Source: Bordetella parapertussis (GTDB taxonomy: Bacteria > Cyanobacteriota > Cyanobacteriia > PCC-6307 > Cyanobiaceae). Taken from it: DNA of 10,026 nucleotides. Shown one piece after another: positions 1-8,561 of this stretch. The stretch covers positions 1 through 10,026 of the forward strand of contig CALPMR020000088.1 of the NCBI GenBank assembly GCA_943324725.2. Reading direction: 5' to 3'. The notes under the pieces are model-generated. The model ran no database searches and had not been told where the DNA came from. It saw only the letters and a list, made by a program, of their open reading frames with translations. Both the position numbers and the translations under genes were made by a program. Every line of letters starts with the position of its first letter. Position 1 is the first letter of the stretch.

Positions 1-951
1 ACCGGTCAGGGCAGGCCAGGCGCGGGTGTGGGCGGCGATGCCAGGGGCGTTGGTCTGGAGATTGCGCAGGAAATCGGGGCCGGTGGCCACCTGGACCAGA
101 TCGCCCGCCTGATAGAGCTCGATCGCCCGGCGATAGCCCTGGCTCACCACCTCCCGGGGCAGCAGACCGCGGCGATAGAGATCGCTCCAGAAGGCAAAGG
201 CGCGGCGACCCGCGGGCGTTTCGAACGCCGCCCGCTGGCGGCCATCGAGCAGCTGCACCCCCATCTGCACCATCGACTCCAGCAGTTCGGCCGAATCGTC
301 TGGAACCACGGTGACGAACAGGGCATAGCGACCGGTGCGGCGCTTCACGGCCTCGGCGTAGGCGGGCACCTCCTGCCAGCGGCGCGGCGGCGCGCTGTAG
401 CCGGCCTGGCGCAGCAACTCCCGATTGGCCATCGTCACCCGGGTGGTGAGATACCAGGGGATGGCGAACTGCAGCGAGCCCTGGCGGCCGGCCTGCCAGA
501 TGCGCGGCAGATAGCTGGCCTGGGCCCCCGCCGGCAGCAGTTCACTCAGATCACGCAGGCCGCCCTTGCTGGCCAGATTGGCGGCAAAGGGAGGGTTGAG
601 GTTGACCAGGTCCGGGGCCGTGCGCGCAAACACGGCGGCCAGCAACTTGCGCTCCACCGAACTCCAGGGCACATCCGTCCAACGCACCGTGTAGCCGGGA
701 TGGAGCCGCTGCCAATCGTGGATCACCCGCTGCATGAAGGGGTTGAAGCGCGGCGCCAGATCCAGCGTCCAGACACTGATCTGGCGCTCCTGGGCACCGT
801 TGTCGGGGGAGCGGCCGCCGCAGGCGACCAGACCGAGGGCGAGGGCCAGGCCGGGCAGCAGGGCCAGCAGGCGGCGACGCCCGAATCCGGCACGGCCTGA
901 GCCTCGGCCGCCGAAGCCGTGTGGTTTCCATGGGCGTGGCAACAAGCTCAT
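1..951 (-). CDS. ABC transporter sugar-type solute-binding lipoprotein, C-terminus cut off by the window
   Basis: The frame is open from ATG 951 to the left edge (317 codons), so the C-terminus, perhaps about 100 residues by family size, is missing. The N-terminus has an arginine-rich stretch (GRRRLLALL, residues 24-32), a hydrophobic segment and a lipobox ending LVACG with Cys44. This predicts a lipoprotein facing the periplasm; the arginines could be a Tat signal, which is inference. After that come features of the UgpB/MalE-type binding-protein family (COG1653): ISVWTLDLAPRFNPF, then KLLAAVFARTAPDLVNLNP, then FAIPWYLTTRVTMANRELL, and GRYALF. The family captures sugars or glycerol-3-phosphate for an ABC importer; the ligand here cannot be told. 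No permease or ATPase gene is visible, though one could lie to the left. The ATG overlaps the mreD stop as ATGA, which fixes the start and suggests translational coupling. The family call is firm; the substrate is unknown. Confidence 0.85.
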   Translation of the reverse strand, partial: MSLLPRPWKPHGFGGRGSGRAGFGRRRLLALLPGLALALGLVACGGRSPDNGAQERQISVWTLDLAPRFNPFMQRVIHDWQRLHPGYTVRWTDVPWSSVERKLLAAVFARTAPDLVNLNPPFAANLASKGGLRDLSELLPAGAQASYLPRIWQAGRQGSLQFAIPWYLTTRVTMANRELLRQAGYSAPPRRWQEVPAYAEAVKRRTGRYALFVTVVPDDSAELLESMVQMGVQLLDGRQRAAFETPAGRRAFAFWSDLYRRGLLPREVVSQGYRRAIELYQAGDLVQVATGPDFLRNLQTNAPGIAAHTRAWPALTG

Positions 952-1574
952 ACCGACAAGCCTCGCCAACCCGCCCCAACCTGGCGCCAGAAGATCAACT
1001 GCAGTGAACAGAGCATGGGGGCCAGCAAAGCGGTCAGCAAGGTCTGGGCCAGCAGAACCTGCAGGCCGACCTGAGCGAGATCCTCCCAGCGCCAGAGCGG
1101 CATCGCCACCAGGGCAGCCGAGGGACCAGCCTGGCGCAGGGCCTCGGCACCACCGGCCAGCCCCTCCACGCTGCCCTGCAGCGAGGCCGCCCCGCGCCAG
1201 GACAGGAGCGCCCACTGCAGCATCAGGCTGCCATTCAGCAGGGCGGTGCCCACCAGAGCCAGCAGTCCGAGGCTGAAACTGCGCTGAATCAATGGCGCCT
1301 TGCGACCCATCCGCCCCCACCACCAGCCCAGCAGCACCAGGCCGGGCACCAGGCTGACGGTACCGGGATGAAGCCCATCAAGCAGCAAGCCCAGCCCCAG
1401 CCCGGCCGCAGCACCCGCGAGGCGCCCCTCGCTCAGGGCCCAGGGCAACAGCCAGAGCACGGACCAGGCCGGCGGCACAGCATCGAGTTTCAGCCAGCCG
1501 GGCGATGCCAGGGTGAGCAGGGGCACCAGCAGGCCCGTGGCCACCAACCAGGGCTGACGGGAGAGCAGGGCCAT
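948..1574 (-). CDS. mreD: Rod shape-determining protein MreD
   Basis: This 208-residue protein is very hydrophobic, with likely membrane spans near residues 10-24, 36-47, 52-67, 73-87, 98-122 and 170-190. The last part (LLAQTLLTALLAPML followed by a basic tail) resembles the usual MreD C-terminus. MreD is an inner-membrane partner of MreC and MreB in the elongasome, which guides lateral wall synthesis. MreD diverges quickly, so the call rests mostly on topology, length and position directly after mreC. Its ATG shares one base with the mreC stop (TGATG), and its own stop overlaps the start of the binding-protein gene as ATGA. Both junctions suggest coupled translation. No separate promoter is apparent. 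Confidence 0.85.
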   Translation of the reverse strand: MALLSRQPWLVATGLLVPLLTLASPGWLKLDAVPPAWSVLWLLPWALSEGRLAGAAAGLGLGLLLDGLHPGTVSLVPGLVLLGWWWGRMGRKAPLIQRSFSLGLLALVGTALLNGSLMLQWALLSWRGAASLQGSVEGLAGGAEALRQAGPSAALVAMPLWRWEDLAQVGLQVLLAQTLLTALLAPMLCSLQLIFWRQVGAGWRGLSV

Positions 1575-2314
1575 CAGGGCAGCAGCACCTGCACCCAGTC
1601 CACCGCATCCGCCGGCGCACTGAGCTGCACCAGAGCTTCCGGGGCGGGATCGGCATCGGCATTGATCCGCTGGATCACCCCCACCGGCAGATTCGGCGGC
1701 ACCAGGGTGCTGGCGGGGGAAGTGAAGATCACATCCCCGGGGCGGGCATCGGGATCCTTTTCCAGAAAGCGCAACAGCGGCCGGGCCGTGCCGATGCCAC
1801 TGAGCAACCCCTGCTGGCGGCTGCGCCCCACCCAGACGCCGACACGGCTGCCTGGATCACTGAGCAACCGCACGGTGCTGGTGGTGGGGGTGGTGGAGGC
1901 CACCAGGCCGATCAGGCCGCCTGGAGCCACGATGGCATCGCCGACTCCCACCCCCTGCAGGCTGCCCTTGCCGAGCAGCAGCTGCTGCCACCAGCCACCG
2001 GGTTGGCGCGAGATCACGGCCGCCTGCAGACGGCGGCCCTGAACGGCCGGCAGATCCAGCAGCCCCCGCAGGCGCCGATTTTCCCGCTCCAGCTGCTCCA
2101 GCCGGGCACGATCGCCGAGGCGCTGGGCGGCGCTGATCCACTCCTGCTGGGCCGAACCAGGCCAGAAGGGCCGGCTGAGCAGGCCATAGGCATCGCTGAG
2201 CAGGGCACCCTTGCTCAGCCGCACGGCCACCAGGGCCAGCAGCACCAGCAACCAGGGCCAGACCCGCAGCAACGGCAGCAGGGCACCGACACGCGGCAGG
2301 CGGACCGGCGCCAT
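1574..2314 (-). CDS. mreC: Rod shape-determining protein MreC
   Basis: The protein has 246 residues, shorter than the 280-370 common in other bacteria. A short basic N-terminus precedes one membrane span (about residues 20-33). A heptad-rich region follows (about 58-88, RLEQLERENRRLRGLLDL), the coiled coil used for dimerisation. Two beta-rich halves complete it: AAVISRQPGGWWQQLLLGKGS from 98, GVGVGDAIVAPGGLIGLV from 121, then RPGDVIFTS and VPPNLPVGVI (191-214). This is the standard MreC order, with the bulk in the periplasm linking MreB and MreD to the wall synthases. There is little sequence after the second beta domain, so the long C-terminal tail of some relatives is absent. The gene begins 5 nt after the mreB stop and its stop overlaps the mreD start. 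Confidence 0.93.
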   Translation of the reverse strand: MAPVRLPRVGALLPLLRVWPWLLVLLALVAVRLSKGALLSDAYGLLSRPFWPGSAQQEWISAAQRLGDRARLEQLERENRRLRGLLDLPAVQGRRLQAAVISRQPGGWWQQLLLGKGSLQGVGVGDAIVAPGGLIGLVASTTPTTSTVRLLSDPGSRVGVWVGRSRQQGLLSGIGTARPLLRFLEKDPDARPGDVIFTSPASTLVPPNLPVGVIQRINADADPAPEALVQLSAPADAVDWVQVLLP

Positions 2315-2319
2315 CGGGA

Positions 2320-3366
2320 TCAGGACACCGGACGGGCGAAGTCGGGCGTGTCGAGCACCCGTTGCAGGCGGGCAAAGTCCTCGAGCACCATGCCGCAGCC
2401 ATTGACCACACAGAGCAGCGGGTCTTCGGCCACGTGGGTGAGGATGCCGGTCTCGTGGCTGATCAGGTCACAGATGCCCCGCACCAGGGCGCCACCACCG
2501 GCCAGCATGATGCCGCGATCGACGATGTCGGCGGCCAGCTCGGGCGGCGTGCGCTCCAATGTGCGCTTGACCGCCTCAACGATGACGTTGAGGGGCTCAG
2601 CCATGGCTTCGCGGATATCGCCGGCGCGGATGTTGATCGTGCGCGGCAGGCCGGAGAGCAGATGCAGGCCACGCACGTCCATGGAGGTCTCGTCGTGGGC
2701 GTCGTCGGGGAAGGCGGAGCCGATGCGGATCTTGATGTCCTCGGCGGTGCGCTCACCCACCACCAGGTTGTGCACCTTCTTCAGATAGACCGTGATCGCC
2801 TCACTGAGTTCATCCCCCGCCACCCGCACCGATTCACTGAGCACGGTGCCACCGAGGCTGAGCACGGCCACTTCGGTGGTGCCACCGCCGATGTCGACGA
2901 TCATCGTGCCGACGGGCTCGGTGACCGGCAGTCCGGCACCGATCGCCGCGGCGACGGGCTCATCGATCAGATGCACCTGCCGGGCGCCGGCCAGGCCGGC
3001 CTGGTAGACGGCCCGGCGCTCCACCCCGGTGACTCCGCTGGGGATGCCCACCACAAGGCGCGGAGCGATCACGCCCCGGCCCTCGTTGCCCTTCTGGATG
3101 AAGCTCTTGATCATCAGCTCAGCGGCATCGAAATCGGCGATGACGCCGTCCCGCAGGGGACGCACGGCGCGGATGTTGCCGGGGGTACGGCCGAGCATCA
3201 GCTTGGCTTCATCGCCGACGGCCAAAGGCGTGCCCCGCTCCAGATCGATGGCGACCACCGAGGGCTCCTGCAGCACGATGCCCTTGCCGGAGATGTACAT
3301 CAGGGTGTTAGCCGTTCCCAGATCAATGCCGATATCACGCGAAAACTGGAAGCGACGGAAGAACAC
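2320..3366 (-). CDS. mreB: Actin-like rod shape-determining protein MreB
   Basis: This is a full-length 348-residue MreB. Visible ATPase motifs are phosphate-1 DLGTANT (15-21), IPSGVTGVERRAV (108-120), LIDEPVAAAIGAGLPV with catalytic-type Glu136 (133-148), phosphate-2 DIGGGTTE (158-165) and the adenosine motif LAGGGALVRG (288-297). MreB forms membrane-bound filaments that position the elongation machinery. The N-terminal FFRRFQFSR is basic and hydrophobic, consistent with membrane attachment. The start is GTG 3366, chosen because family members begin only about ten residues before DIGIDLGTANT; no clear Shine-Dalgarno sequence precedes it. It is the first gene of the mreBCD operon and diverges from ssb. 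I see no truncation or missing key residue. Confidence 0.98.
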   Translation of the reverse strand: MFFRRFQFSRDIGIDLGTANTLMYISGKGIVLQEPSVVAIDLERGTPLAVGDEAKLMLGRTPGNIRAVRPLRDGVIADFDAAELMIKSFIQKGNEGRGVIAPRLVVGIPSGVTGVERRAVYQAGLAGARQVHLIDEPVAAAIGAGLPVTEPVGTMIVDIGGGTTEVAVLSLGGTVLSESVRVAGDELSEAITVYLKKVHNLVVGERTAEDIKIRIGSAFPDDAHDETSMDVRGLHLLSGLPRTINIRAGDIREAMAEPLNVIVEAVKRTLERTPPELAADIVDRGIMLAGGGALVRGICDLISHETGILTHVAEDPLLCVVNGCGMVLEDFARLQRVLDTPDFARPVS

Positions 3367-3536
3367 GGGGGTAGTAGGTCGGCAAGGTCTGCGGATCCTA
3401 GGTGGGGTCGATCCAGCTGCCGCAACGGCAAACCAGCCGGGGGATGGGACAACCGCGCCAAAGGGTGGAACTGCTCAACTGTGGCGCTCTGACCGGGTGC
3501 CGCATCATTGATCCATCCGTTTCAGACCAAACCCCC
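3367..3536. promoter_or_regulatory. Divergent intergenic region between mreB and ssb
   Basis: These 170 nt separate two divergently transcribed genes and so should hold both promoters. No strong sigma-70-like pair stands out. On the minus strand a TAGGAT hexamer (complement of 3396-3401) could serve as a weak -10 for mreB. Neither gene has a Shine-Dalgarno sequence close to its start. The role follows from position only. Confidence 0.35.
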
Positions 3537-3941
3537 ATGGGCGTCAACTCCATCACCCTCGTCGGCCGGGCCGGCCGCGATCCCGAGGTCCGCTACTTCG
3601 AGTCCGGCAGCATGGTCGCCAACCTCACCCTGGCGGTGAACCGCCGCAGTTCGGGCGACGAACCTGACTGGTTCAACCTCGAGATCTGGGGCAAGCAGGC
3701 CCAGGTGGCCGCCGACTATGTCCGCAAGGGCTCCCTGGTGGGCATCATCGGCTCCTTCAAGCTCGATCGCTGGACCGATCGCAACAGCGGCGAGGAGCGC
3801 TCCAAGCCCGTGATCCGCGTCGATCGCCTTGAACTGCTGGGCAGCAAGCGCGACGGCGACAGCAGCGGTGGTTTCTCCGGCGGCGGCGGCGGCGGCAGCT
3901 ATGGGGGCGGCGAGCCCAGCGAAGAGGACGTGCCCTTCTGA
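3537..3941 (+). CDS. ssb: Single-stranded DNA-binding protein
   Basis: The 134-residue protein begins MGVNSITLVGRAGRDPEVRY, the typical SSB opening, and has an OB fold to about residue 103 (DWFNLEIWGKQAQVAADYVRKG at 44-65, SFKLDRWTDRNSGEERSKP at 73-91). A glycine- and serine-rich linker follows, with six glycines in a row (115-120), and then an acidic tip EEDVPF. The tip matches the DDDIPF tail that recruits replication and repair partners. SSB coats single-stranded DNA during replication, recombination and repair. The frame is open upstream to 3402, but family alignment places the start at ATG 3537. No Shine-Dalgarno motif precedes it, which is common in cyanobacteria. A terminator follows about 80 nt after the stop, so the gene looks monocistronic. 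Confidence 0.96.
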   Translation: MGVNSITLVGRAGRDPEVRYFESGSMVANLTLAVNRRSSGDEPDWFNLEIWGKQAQVAADYVRKGSLVGIIGSFKLDRWTDRNSGEERSKPVIRVDRLELLGSKRDGDSSGGFSGGGGGGSYGGGEPSEEDVPF

Positions 3942-4020
3942 GCCCCGAGACAGGCGAACCTGCCACCAGGGGCTTGTGCCACTCGCCCGGCCGGGTTATC
4001 AAGTGGCACGAAGCCAGCCG

Positions 4021-4046
4021 AGGCGCCCTCCCGGGGGCGCCTTTTT
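4021..4046 (+). terminator. Intrinsic terminator downstream of ssb
   Basis: The arms AGGCGCCC (4021-4028) and GGGCGCCT (4035-4042) form a perfect 8-bp stem with a 6-nt loop, overlapping a T-run at 4042-4046. This is the classic rho-independent form on the plus strand. The minus strand has no T-run after the stem, so it should act one way, ending ssb transcripts. Confidence 0.85.
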
Positions 4047-4061
4047 GCTGGGCACCGCTCG

Positions 4062-4069
4062 GCGATCGC
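4062..4069. repeat. HIP1 octamer GCGATCGC
   Basis: This exact copy of the highly iterated palindrome of many cyanobacterial genomes lies inside a 10-bp palindrome (4061-4070), between the ssb terminator and the 3' end of the DedA gene. A second copy lies at 7253-7260 inside mutY. It is useful mainly as a lineage marker. Confidence 0.6.
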
Positions 4070-4143
4070 CTGCAACCCGTGCCGTCGCTGGCATCACGGG
4101 GCCAGACAGGGGCGCATGCCGAAGCAGACCGGGGAGAAGCCGC

Positions 4144-4785
4144 CTAATCGGCGGACTGCCGGCGCTTCCAGATCCGCAGACCCAGCCAGGCCACAAACGC
4201 CAGGATCAGCAGCAGCAGCAACTTGTTGACCAGCCCTTCCACCGGCTTGATCGCCCCCAGCACCCGATTCCAGTTGCTGCCCAGGGCCCAGCCGGCACCG
4301 GTGAGCGCCGCGGTCCAGATCAGACTGCCGGCGGTGGTCCAGAACAGGAACGAGCCGAAGGGCATCAGTTCGATGCCGGCCGGCACGGAAATCAGGGTGC
4401 GGATGGCGGGAATCAAGCGGCCCCAGAACACCACGGCGGCGCCGTGGCGCTGAAACCAACGGCGGGAGTTGGCGAGCTCATCGGTGGACACCCCCAGCCA
4501 GCGCCCATGGCGGCTGACCCACTGCTGCAGGCGCTCCTCATTGACCAGCCGTCCGACCCCGTACCAGGGCAAGGCCCCCACCACCGTGCCCAGCAGACCG
4601 GCCAGCACCACCAGCAACACATTGAGCTTGCCCTGGGCCACATAGAAACCGGCCAGGGGCATGATCAGCTCCGAAGGAATCGGCGGAATCACGTTCTCCA
4701 GCACCATGGCGCCGAAGATGCCCAGATAGCCCCACTGCTCCACCAGGCCCTCCACCAGGGTGTTCAGTGAGCTGAGCATCGACAT
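4144..4785 (-). CDS. DedA-family (VTT/SNARE-associated domain) membrane protein
   Basis: The protein has 213 residues from ATG 4785. It carries DedA hallmarks: YLGIFGAMVLENVIPPIPSE (20-39) with the conserved Glu30 and the Pro-rich re-entrant segment, then the RHGAAVVFWGRLIPAIRT block (113-130) with conserved Gly-Arg and Pro-x-x-Arg, then SVPAGIELMPFGSFL (133-147). Hydrophobic segments lie near 43-80, 146-170 and 188-204, and the end is basic. DedA proteins sit in the inner membrane and are linked to lipid-carrier flipping and proton-dependent envelope homeostasis; the substrate here is unknown. The frame stays open to a TTG at 4842, but those 19 extra codons encode nothing family-like, so the ATG is preferred; ATG 4779 is also possible. 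It lies alone between ssb and ahcY. Confidence 0.92.
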   Translation of the reverse strand: MSMLSSLNTLVEGLVEQWGYLGIFGAMVLENVIPPIPSELIMPLAGFYVAQGKLNVLLVVLAGLLGTVVGALPWYGVGRLVNEERLQQWVSRHGRWLGVSTDELANSRRWFQRHGAAVVFWGRLIPAIRTLISVPAGIELMPFGSFLFWTTAGSLIWTAALTGAGWALGSNWNRVLGAIKPVEGLVNKLLLLLILAFVAWLGLRIWKRRQSAD

Positions 4786-4987
4786 GGCTGGCCAGGCAAT
4801 GGTGTGATCGTCCAGGGCGTGAGCGTAGGTGGGCCCACCCAACCGCTCAACGCCCCGGCCTCACCAGGCGAACCACATCGAGCTGGAGGCGTCGCCTCGA
4901 AAACCAGCCATGGCATGGAGCAAAGCCAGGATCTGCAGAGATCTCACGGCCCCATGCCACAGCCCCAGAAGCCCTGGCGACAGGGGT

Positions 4988-6430
<1,443 letters not shown>

Positions 6431-6440
6431 GGTGCGGACA

Positions 6441-6454
6441 CTCCCGACTGGGAG
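6441..6454. promoter_or_regulatory. Palindrome with Shine-Dalgarno-like arms on both strands, between ahcY and tsaE
   Basis: CTCCC (6441-6445) and GGGAG (6450-6454) form a 5-bp stem with a 4-nt loop. On the minus strand the GGGAG arm lies 10 nt before the ahcY ATG, so the hairpin would hide its ribosome-binding site. On the plus strand the same palindrome gives GGAGG (6451-6455), 9 nt before an in-frame ATG at 6465 that could be an alternative tsaE start. The pairing is seen directly; a regulatory role is inference. Confidence 0.35.
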
Positions 6455-6533
6455 GACGAATGGGATGAATGTGGACGGGAAGTTCTGCGGAGACGCCGAG
6501 GCTTCGGGCTCGCTTGGAAACGAATCTACAAGG

Positions 6534-7070
6534 ATGACGCCAGATGATGCGCGGCGGTTGCGCCAGCTCAGCGATCCAGCCGCCACCGCCGCCCTTGGCC
6601 GGGAACTGGCCGCCGAACTGCTGGCCCAGCGGACCTCCAATCCACTGCCGGCGGACGCCGTGCCCCTGCTGCTGCTGAGCGGCGATCTGGGCGCCGGCAA
6701 GACCTGCCTGGTGCAGGGGCTGGCCGCAGGGCTGGGCATCGATGAGCCGATCACCAGCCCCACCTTTGCCCTGGCCCAGCACTACGAAGGGCGCCTCGCC
6801 GACGGCACGCCAACGGCCCTGGTGCATCTCGATCTCTACCGGCTCGACCAGAGCGCCGCCGCCGATGAGCTGCTGCTGCAGGAAGAAGAAGAAGCCCAGG
6901 CCCTCGGCGCCGTCCTGGCGGTGGAATGGCCCGGCCGCCTCAGCTCCACACCTGCAGGGGCCTGGCACGTGGAACTGGAACTGACCTGCGCCAGCGATCC
7001 GGAGCAGGGCCGCCACGCCCGGATCAGGCCGCCCCTGCCGCCGCCAGATGCTCCAGAAGCGCCGCAATGA
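6534..7070 (+). CDS. tsaE: tRNA threonylcarbamoyladenosine biosynthesis ATPase TsaE
   Basis: This 178-residue P-loop ATPase works with TsaB and TsaD to place t6A at position 37 of ANN-decoding tRNAs. Motifs are [15 protein letters not shown] (12-26), Walker A GDLGAGKT (50-57), the switch-like SPTF (75-78), HLDLYRL (98-104) and VEWPGRL (130-136), in the usual TsaE order. The alanine- and proline-rich C-terminal tail is not conserved. The start is uncertain. ATG 6534 fits the family N-terminus but has AAGG directly against it. In-frame ATG 6465 has an ideal GGAGG and would give 201 residues, but the added codons are unconserved and use more A/T at third positions (8 of 22). The 3' end overlaps mutY tail-to-tail by 47 nt. 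A run of four GAA codons lies at 6892-6903. Confidence 0.93.
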   Translation: MTPDDARRLRQLSDPAATAALGRELAAELLAQRTSNPLPADAVPLLLLSGDLGAGKTCLVQGLAAGLGIDEPITSPTFALAQHYEGRLADGTPTALVHLDLYRLDQSAAADELLLQEEEEAQALGAVLAVEWPGRLSSTPAGAWHVELELTCASDPEQGRHARIRPPLPPPDAPEAPQ

Positions 7071-8217
7071 TGCGGCTATTGGCAGCCGGAAACGGGTAGT
7101 CGGCCAGCTCGGCCGGCCGTACCCAGCGCACCTGCTGGGAGGCCAGGGGCTGGGGCTCACCCGCGAGCCAGCTGCAGAGATGCACCACAAAGCGCAGGCG
7201 CTTGTGGCTGTAGGCGTGCTCGATCACGATCAGCTCCTCGCCCACAGTCACGGCGATCGCCAGTTCCTCGCTCAGCTCGCGCGCGATCGTGGTGGCGATC
7301 GGCTCCCCTTCCTCCTGCTTGCCGCCGGGGAATTCCCACAGGCCGCCCAGCAGCCCCTCGTTGAGCCGCTGATCGATCAGCACCCGGCCGGCACCATCGA
7401 GCACGACGCCCACCCCGACCACCTGATACGGCACGGTGCGGGGGGCGTCCTTCACGGGGAAACGGGCGGGATCGCCGGCAGCGTAGGCAGCGCAGTGCCC
7501 CTGCCAGGGACAGAGGCCACAGCGGGGAGAACGGGGGGTACAGACGCCGGCGCCCAGATCCATCAGAGCCTGATTGAAGGCTCGGGGCCGCCGCGGATCG
7601 AGCAACGTCTCACTCAGCCGCCAGAACCGGAGCAGCTGCCGCGCCGGCGGCCGCGGACTGGCAGTGAGCCGCGCCAGCAATCGTCTGACATTGCCATCGA
7701 GGATCGCCTCCGGCTGATCGAAGGCTGAAGACACAATGCTGGCAGCAGTGCTGCGGCCCAGGCCCGGCAAGGCCTGCCAGGCCTCCAGGCTGCGGGGCCA
7801 CAGATCAGATTCACAGGGGCCCGGGGCCTCCGACAGGCCGAGGTTCGGGCTCAGGCTCTGATTCGGGCTCAGCTTCCGGCTCTCGCTATGGACAGCAAGC
7901 AACTGCCCCGCGGCCTGATGCAGGCGCCGGGCCCGGGAGTAGTAGCCAAGGCCCTGCCACAGCATCAGCACGTCGTGCTCGGCGGCGGCGGCCAGGGCGC
8001 TCAGACTGGGCAAGGCCGCCATCCAGCGCTGCCAGTAGGGCAGAGCCACCTGGAGCTGGGTCTGCTGCAACATCACCTCGGCCACCAGCACGGGGTAGGG
8101 ATCGAGCGCCTCCCCCGGCTCCGGCCTGCGTCCATCGGGCAACAGCTTCCAGGGAATGCCATGGCGGCCATGGAGCTCCCACCAGGCCAGCAGCTGCTGG
8201 CGCAGCTCTGGGATCAC
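7024..8217 (-). CDS. mutY: MutY A/G-specific adenine glycosylase fused to a MutT-like Nudix domain
   Basis: The protein has 397 residues from GTG 8217. The N-terminal glycosylase domain has PYPVLVAEVMLQQTQL with catalytic Glu47, the helix-hairpin-helix LPGLGRSTAASI (150-161), ILDGNV with catalytic Asp174, and an iron-sulfur motif C-X6-C-X2-C-X5-C (Cys226, 233, 236, 242). MutY removes adenine mispaired with 8-oxoguanine. The C-terminal domain (about 263-390) keeps a near-complete Nudix box, G-X5-E-X7-RELSEELAI (299-321), with one Gly-to-Ala change, after EFPGG. It also has YSH (336-338) where MutY recognises 8-oxoguanine. A variable insert (109-142) contains a duplicated LSPN unit. The start is uncertain: the frame is open to TTG 8316, but residues before 8217 look unconserved and GGGAG lies 12 nt upstream of the GTG. 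The 3' end overlaps tsaE by 47 nt. Confidence 0.93.
   Translation of the reverse strand: MIPELRQQLLAWWELHGRHGIPWKLLPDGRRPEPGEALDPYPVLVAEVMLQQTQLQVALPYWQRWMAALPSLSALAAAAEHDVLMLWQGLGYYSRARRLHQAAGQLLAVHSESRKLSPNQSLSPNLGLSEAPGPCESDLWPRSLEAWQALPGLGRSTAASIVSSAFDQPEAILDGNVRRLLARLTASPRPPARQLLRFWRLSETLLDPRRPRAFNQALMDLGAGVCTPRSPRCGLCPWQGHCAAYAAGDPARFPVKDAPRTVPYQVVGVGVVLDGAGRVLIDQRLNEGLLGGLWEFPGGKQEEGEPIATTIARELSEELAIAVTVGEELIVIEHAYSHKRLRFVVHLCSWLAGEPQPLASQQVRWVRPAELADYPFPAANSRIIAALLEHLAAAGAA
7253..7260. repeat. HIP1 octamer GCGATCGC
   Basis: This is the second exact HIP1 copy in the window, inside the part of mutY that encodes the Nudix domain. It supports a cyanobacterial origin and has no known local function here. 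Confidence 0.6.
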
Positions 8218-8333
8218 GTCATCGAACGACTCCCGAATCGTTCCCCCGTCCAGCTGGGATCCACTCTGCCGGGCAAAGCCCAGTCCAGAGCCCACTGAGA
8301 GCCGATGAACCAGCAACCGCCGTCGTGCTGCCG

Positions 8334-8510
8334 TCAGCGGATCAGCTCCCAGGGCGGGCGATCCAGCGTCATGGGTTCAGGTGCAGCGTCGACGCGGAAC
8401 TGAACAGCGAAGGGAGTGAAGGCCTGCAGCGCTTGTTCCAGGGCCGGCCGGATTCGGCAGCCACCAGGCTGGTGTCGCCAGCGCCAGGGACAGCCCGGGT
8501 GGCTCTGCAC
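8334..8510 (-). CDS. Possible small hypothetical protein (58 aa) or gene remnant upstream of mutY
   Basis: A 58-codon frame runs from GTG 8510 to TGA 8334. I do not recognise the product. The second half (PALEQALQAFTPFAVQFRV, then APEPMTLDRPPWELIR) looks more protein-like than the first, and 43 of 58 codons end in G or C. A GGAGG lies about 22 nt before the GTG, too far for a normal ribosome-binding site. The frame ends just upstream of the longest possible mutY start, so the two could share a transcript. Another frame, from ATG 8547, reads plausibly up to about 8450, so this may be the end of a frameshifted gene. It may also be chance, because GC-rich DNA keeps many frames open. Confidence 0.25.
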   Translation of the reverse strand: MQSHPGCPWRWRHQPGGCRIRPALEQALQAFTPFAVQFRVDAAPEPMTLDRPPWELIR

Positions 8511-8561
8511 AGTCGTTGGGGCTCTGCTGCCACCTCCTCACAGCCATCGATGGGGCTCAAA

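Noticed and set aside
28..900. 290-codon open frame on the plus strand opposite the binding-protein gene
   Set aside because: It is rich in His, Gln and Arg with no family features, while the opposite strand gives a lipobox and binding-protein motifs. Long antisense frames are expected in GC-rich genes.
1798..1870. 12-bp direct repeat CACTGAGCAACC at 1798 and 1858 in mreC
   Set aside because: Both copies encode leucine-serine words in different contexts of a leucine-rich gene; chance or codon preference explains them.
2362..3492. 376-codon plus-strand frame antisense to mreB
   Set aside because: The opposite strand encodes a complete MreB with all ATPase motifs; this frame has His/Asp/Gly-rich shadow composition.
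4972..4985. CCCTG/CAGGG hairpin just after the ahcY stop
   Set aside because: The stem is only 5 bp and no T-run follows on the ahcY strand, so it is not a convincing terminator.
6497..6512. TTCG-loop hairpin just before tsaE
   Set aside because: The stem has a mismatch and no T-run or known motif follows. It is too weak to call a regulator.
6431..6533. SAH riboswitch upstream of ahcY
   Set aside because: I looked for the conserved SAH-aptamer core on the ahcY strand and did not find it; only the 5-bp hairpin is present. A covariance-model search would settle it.
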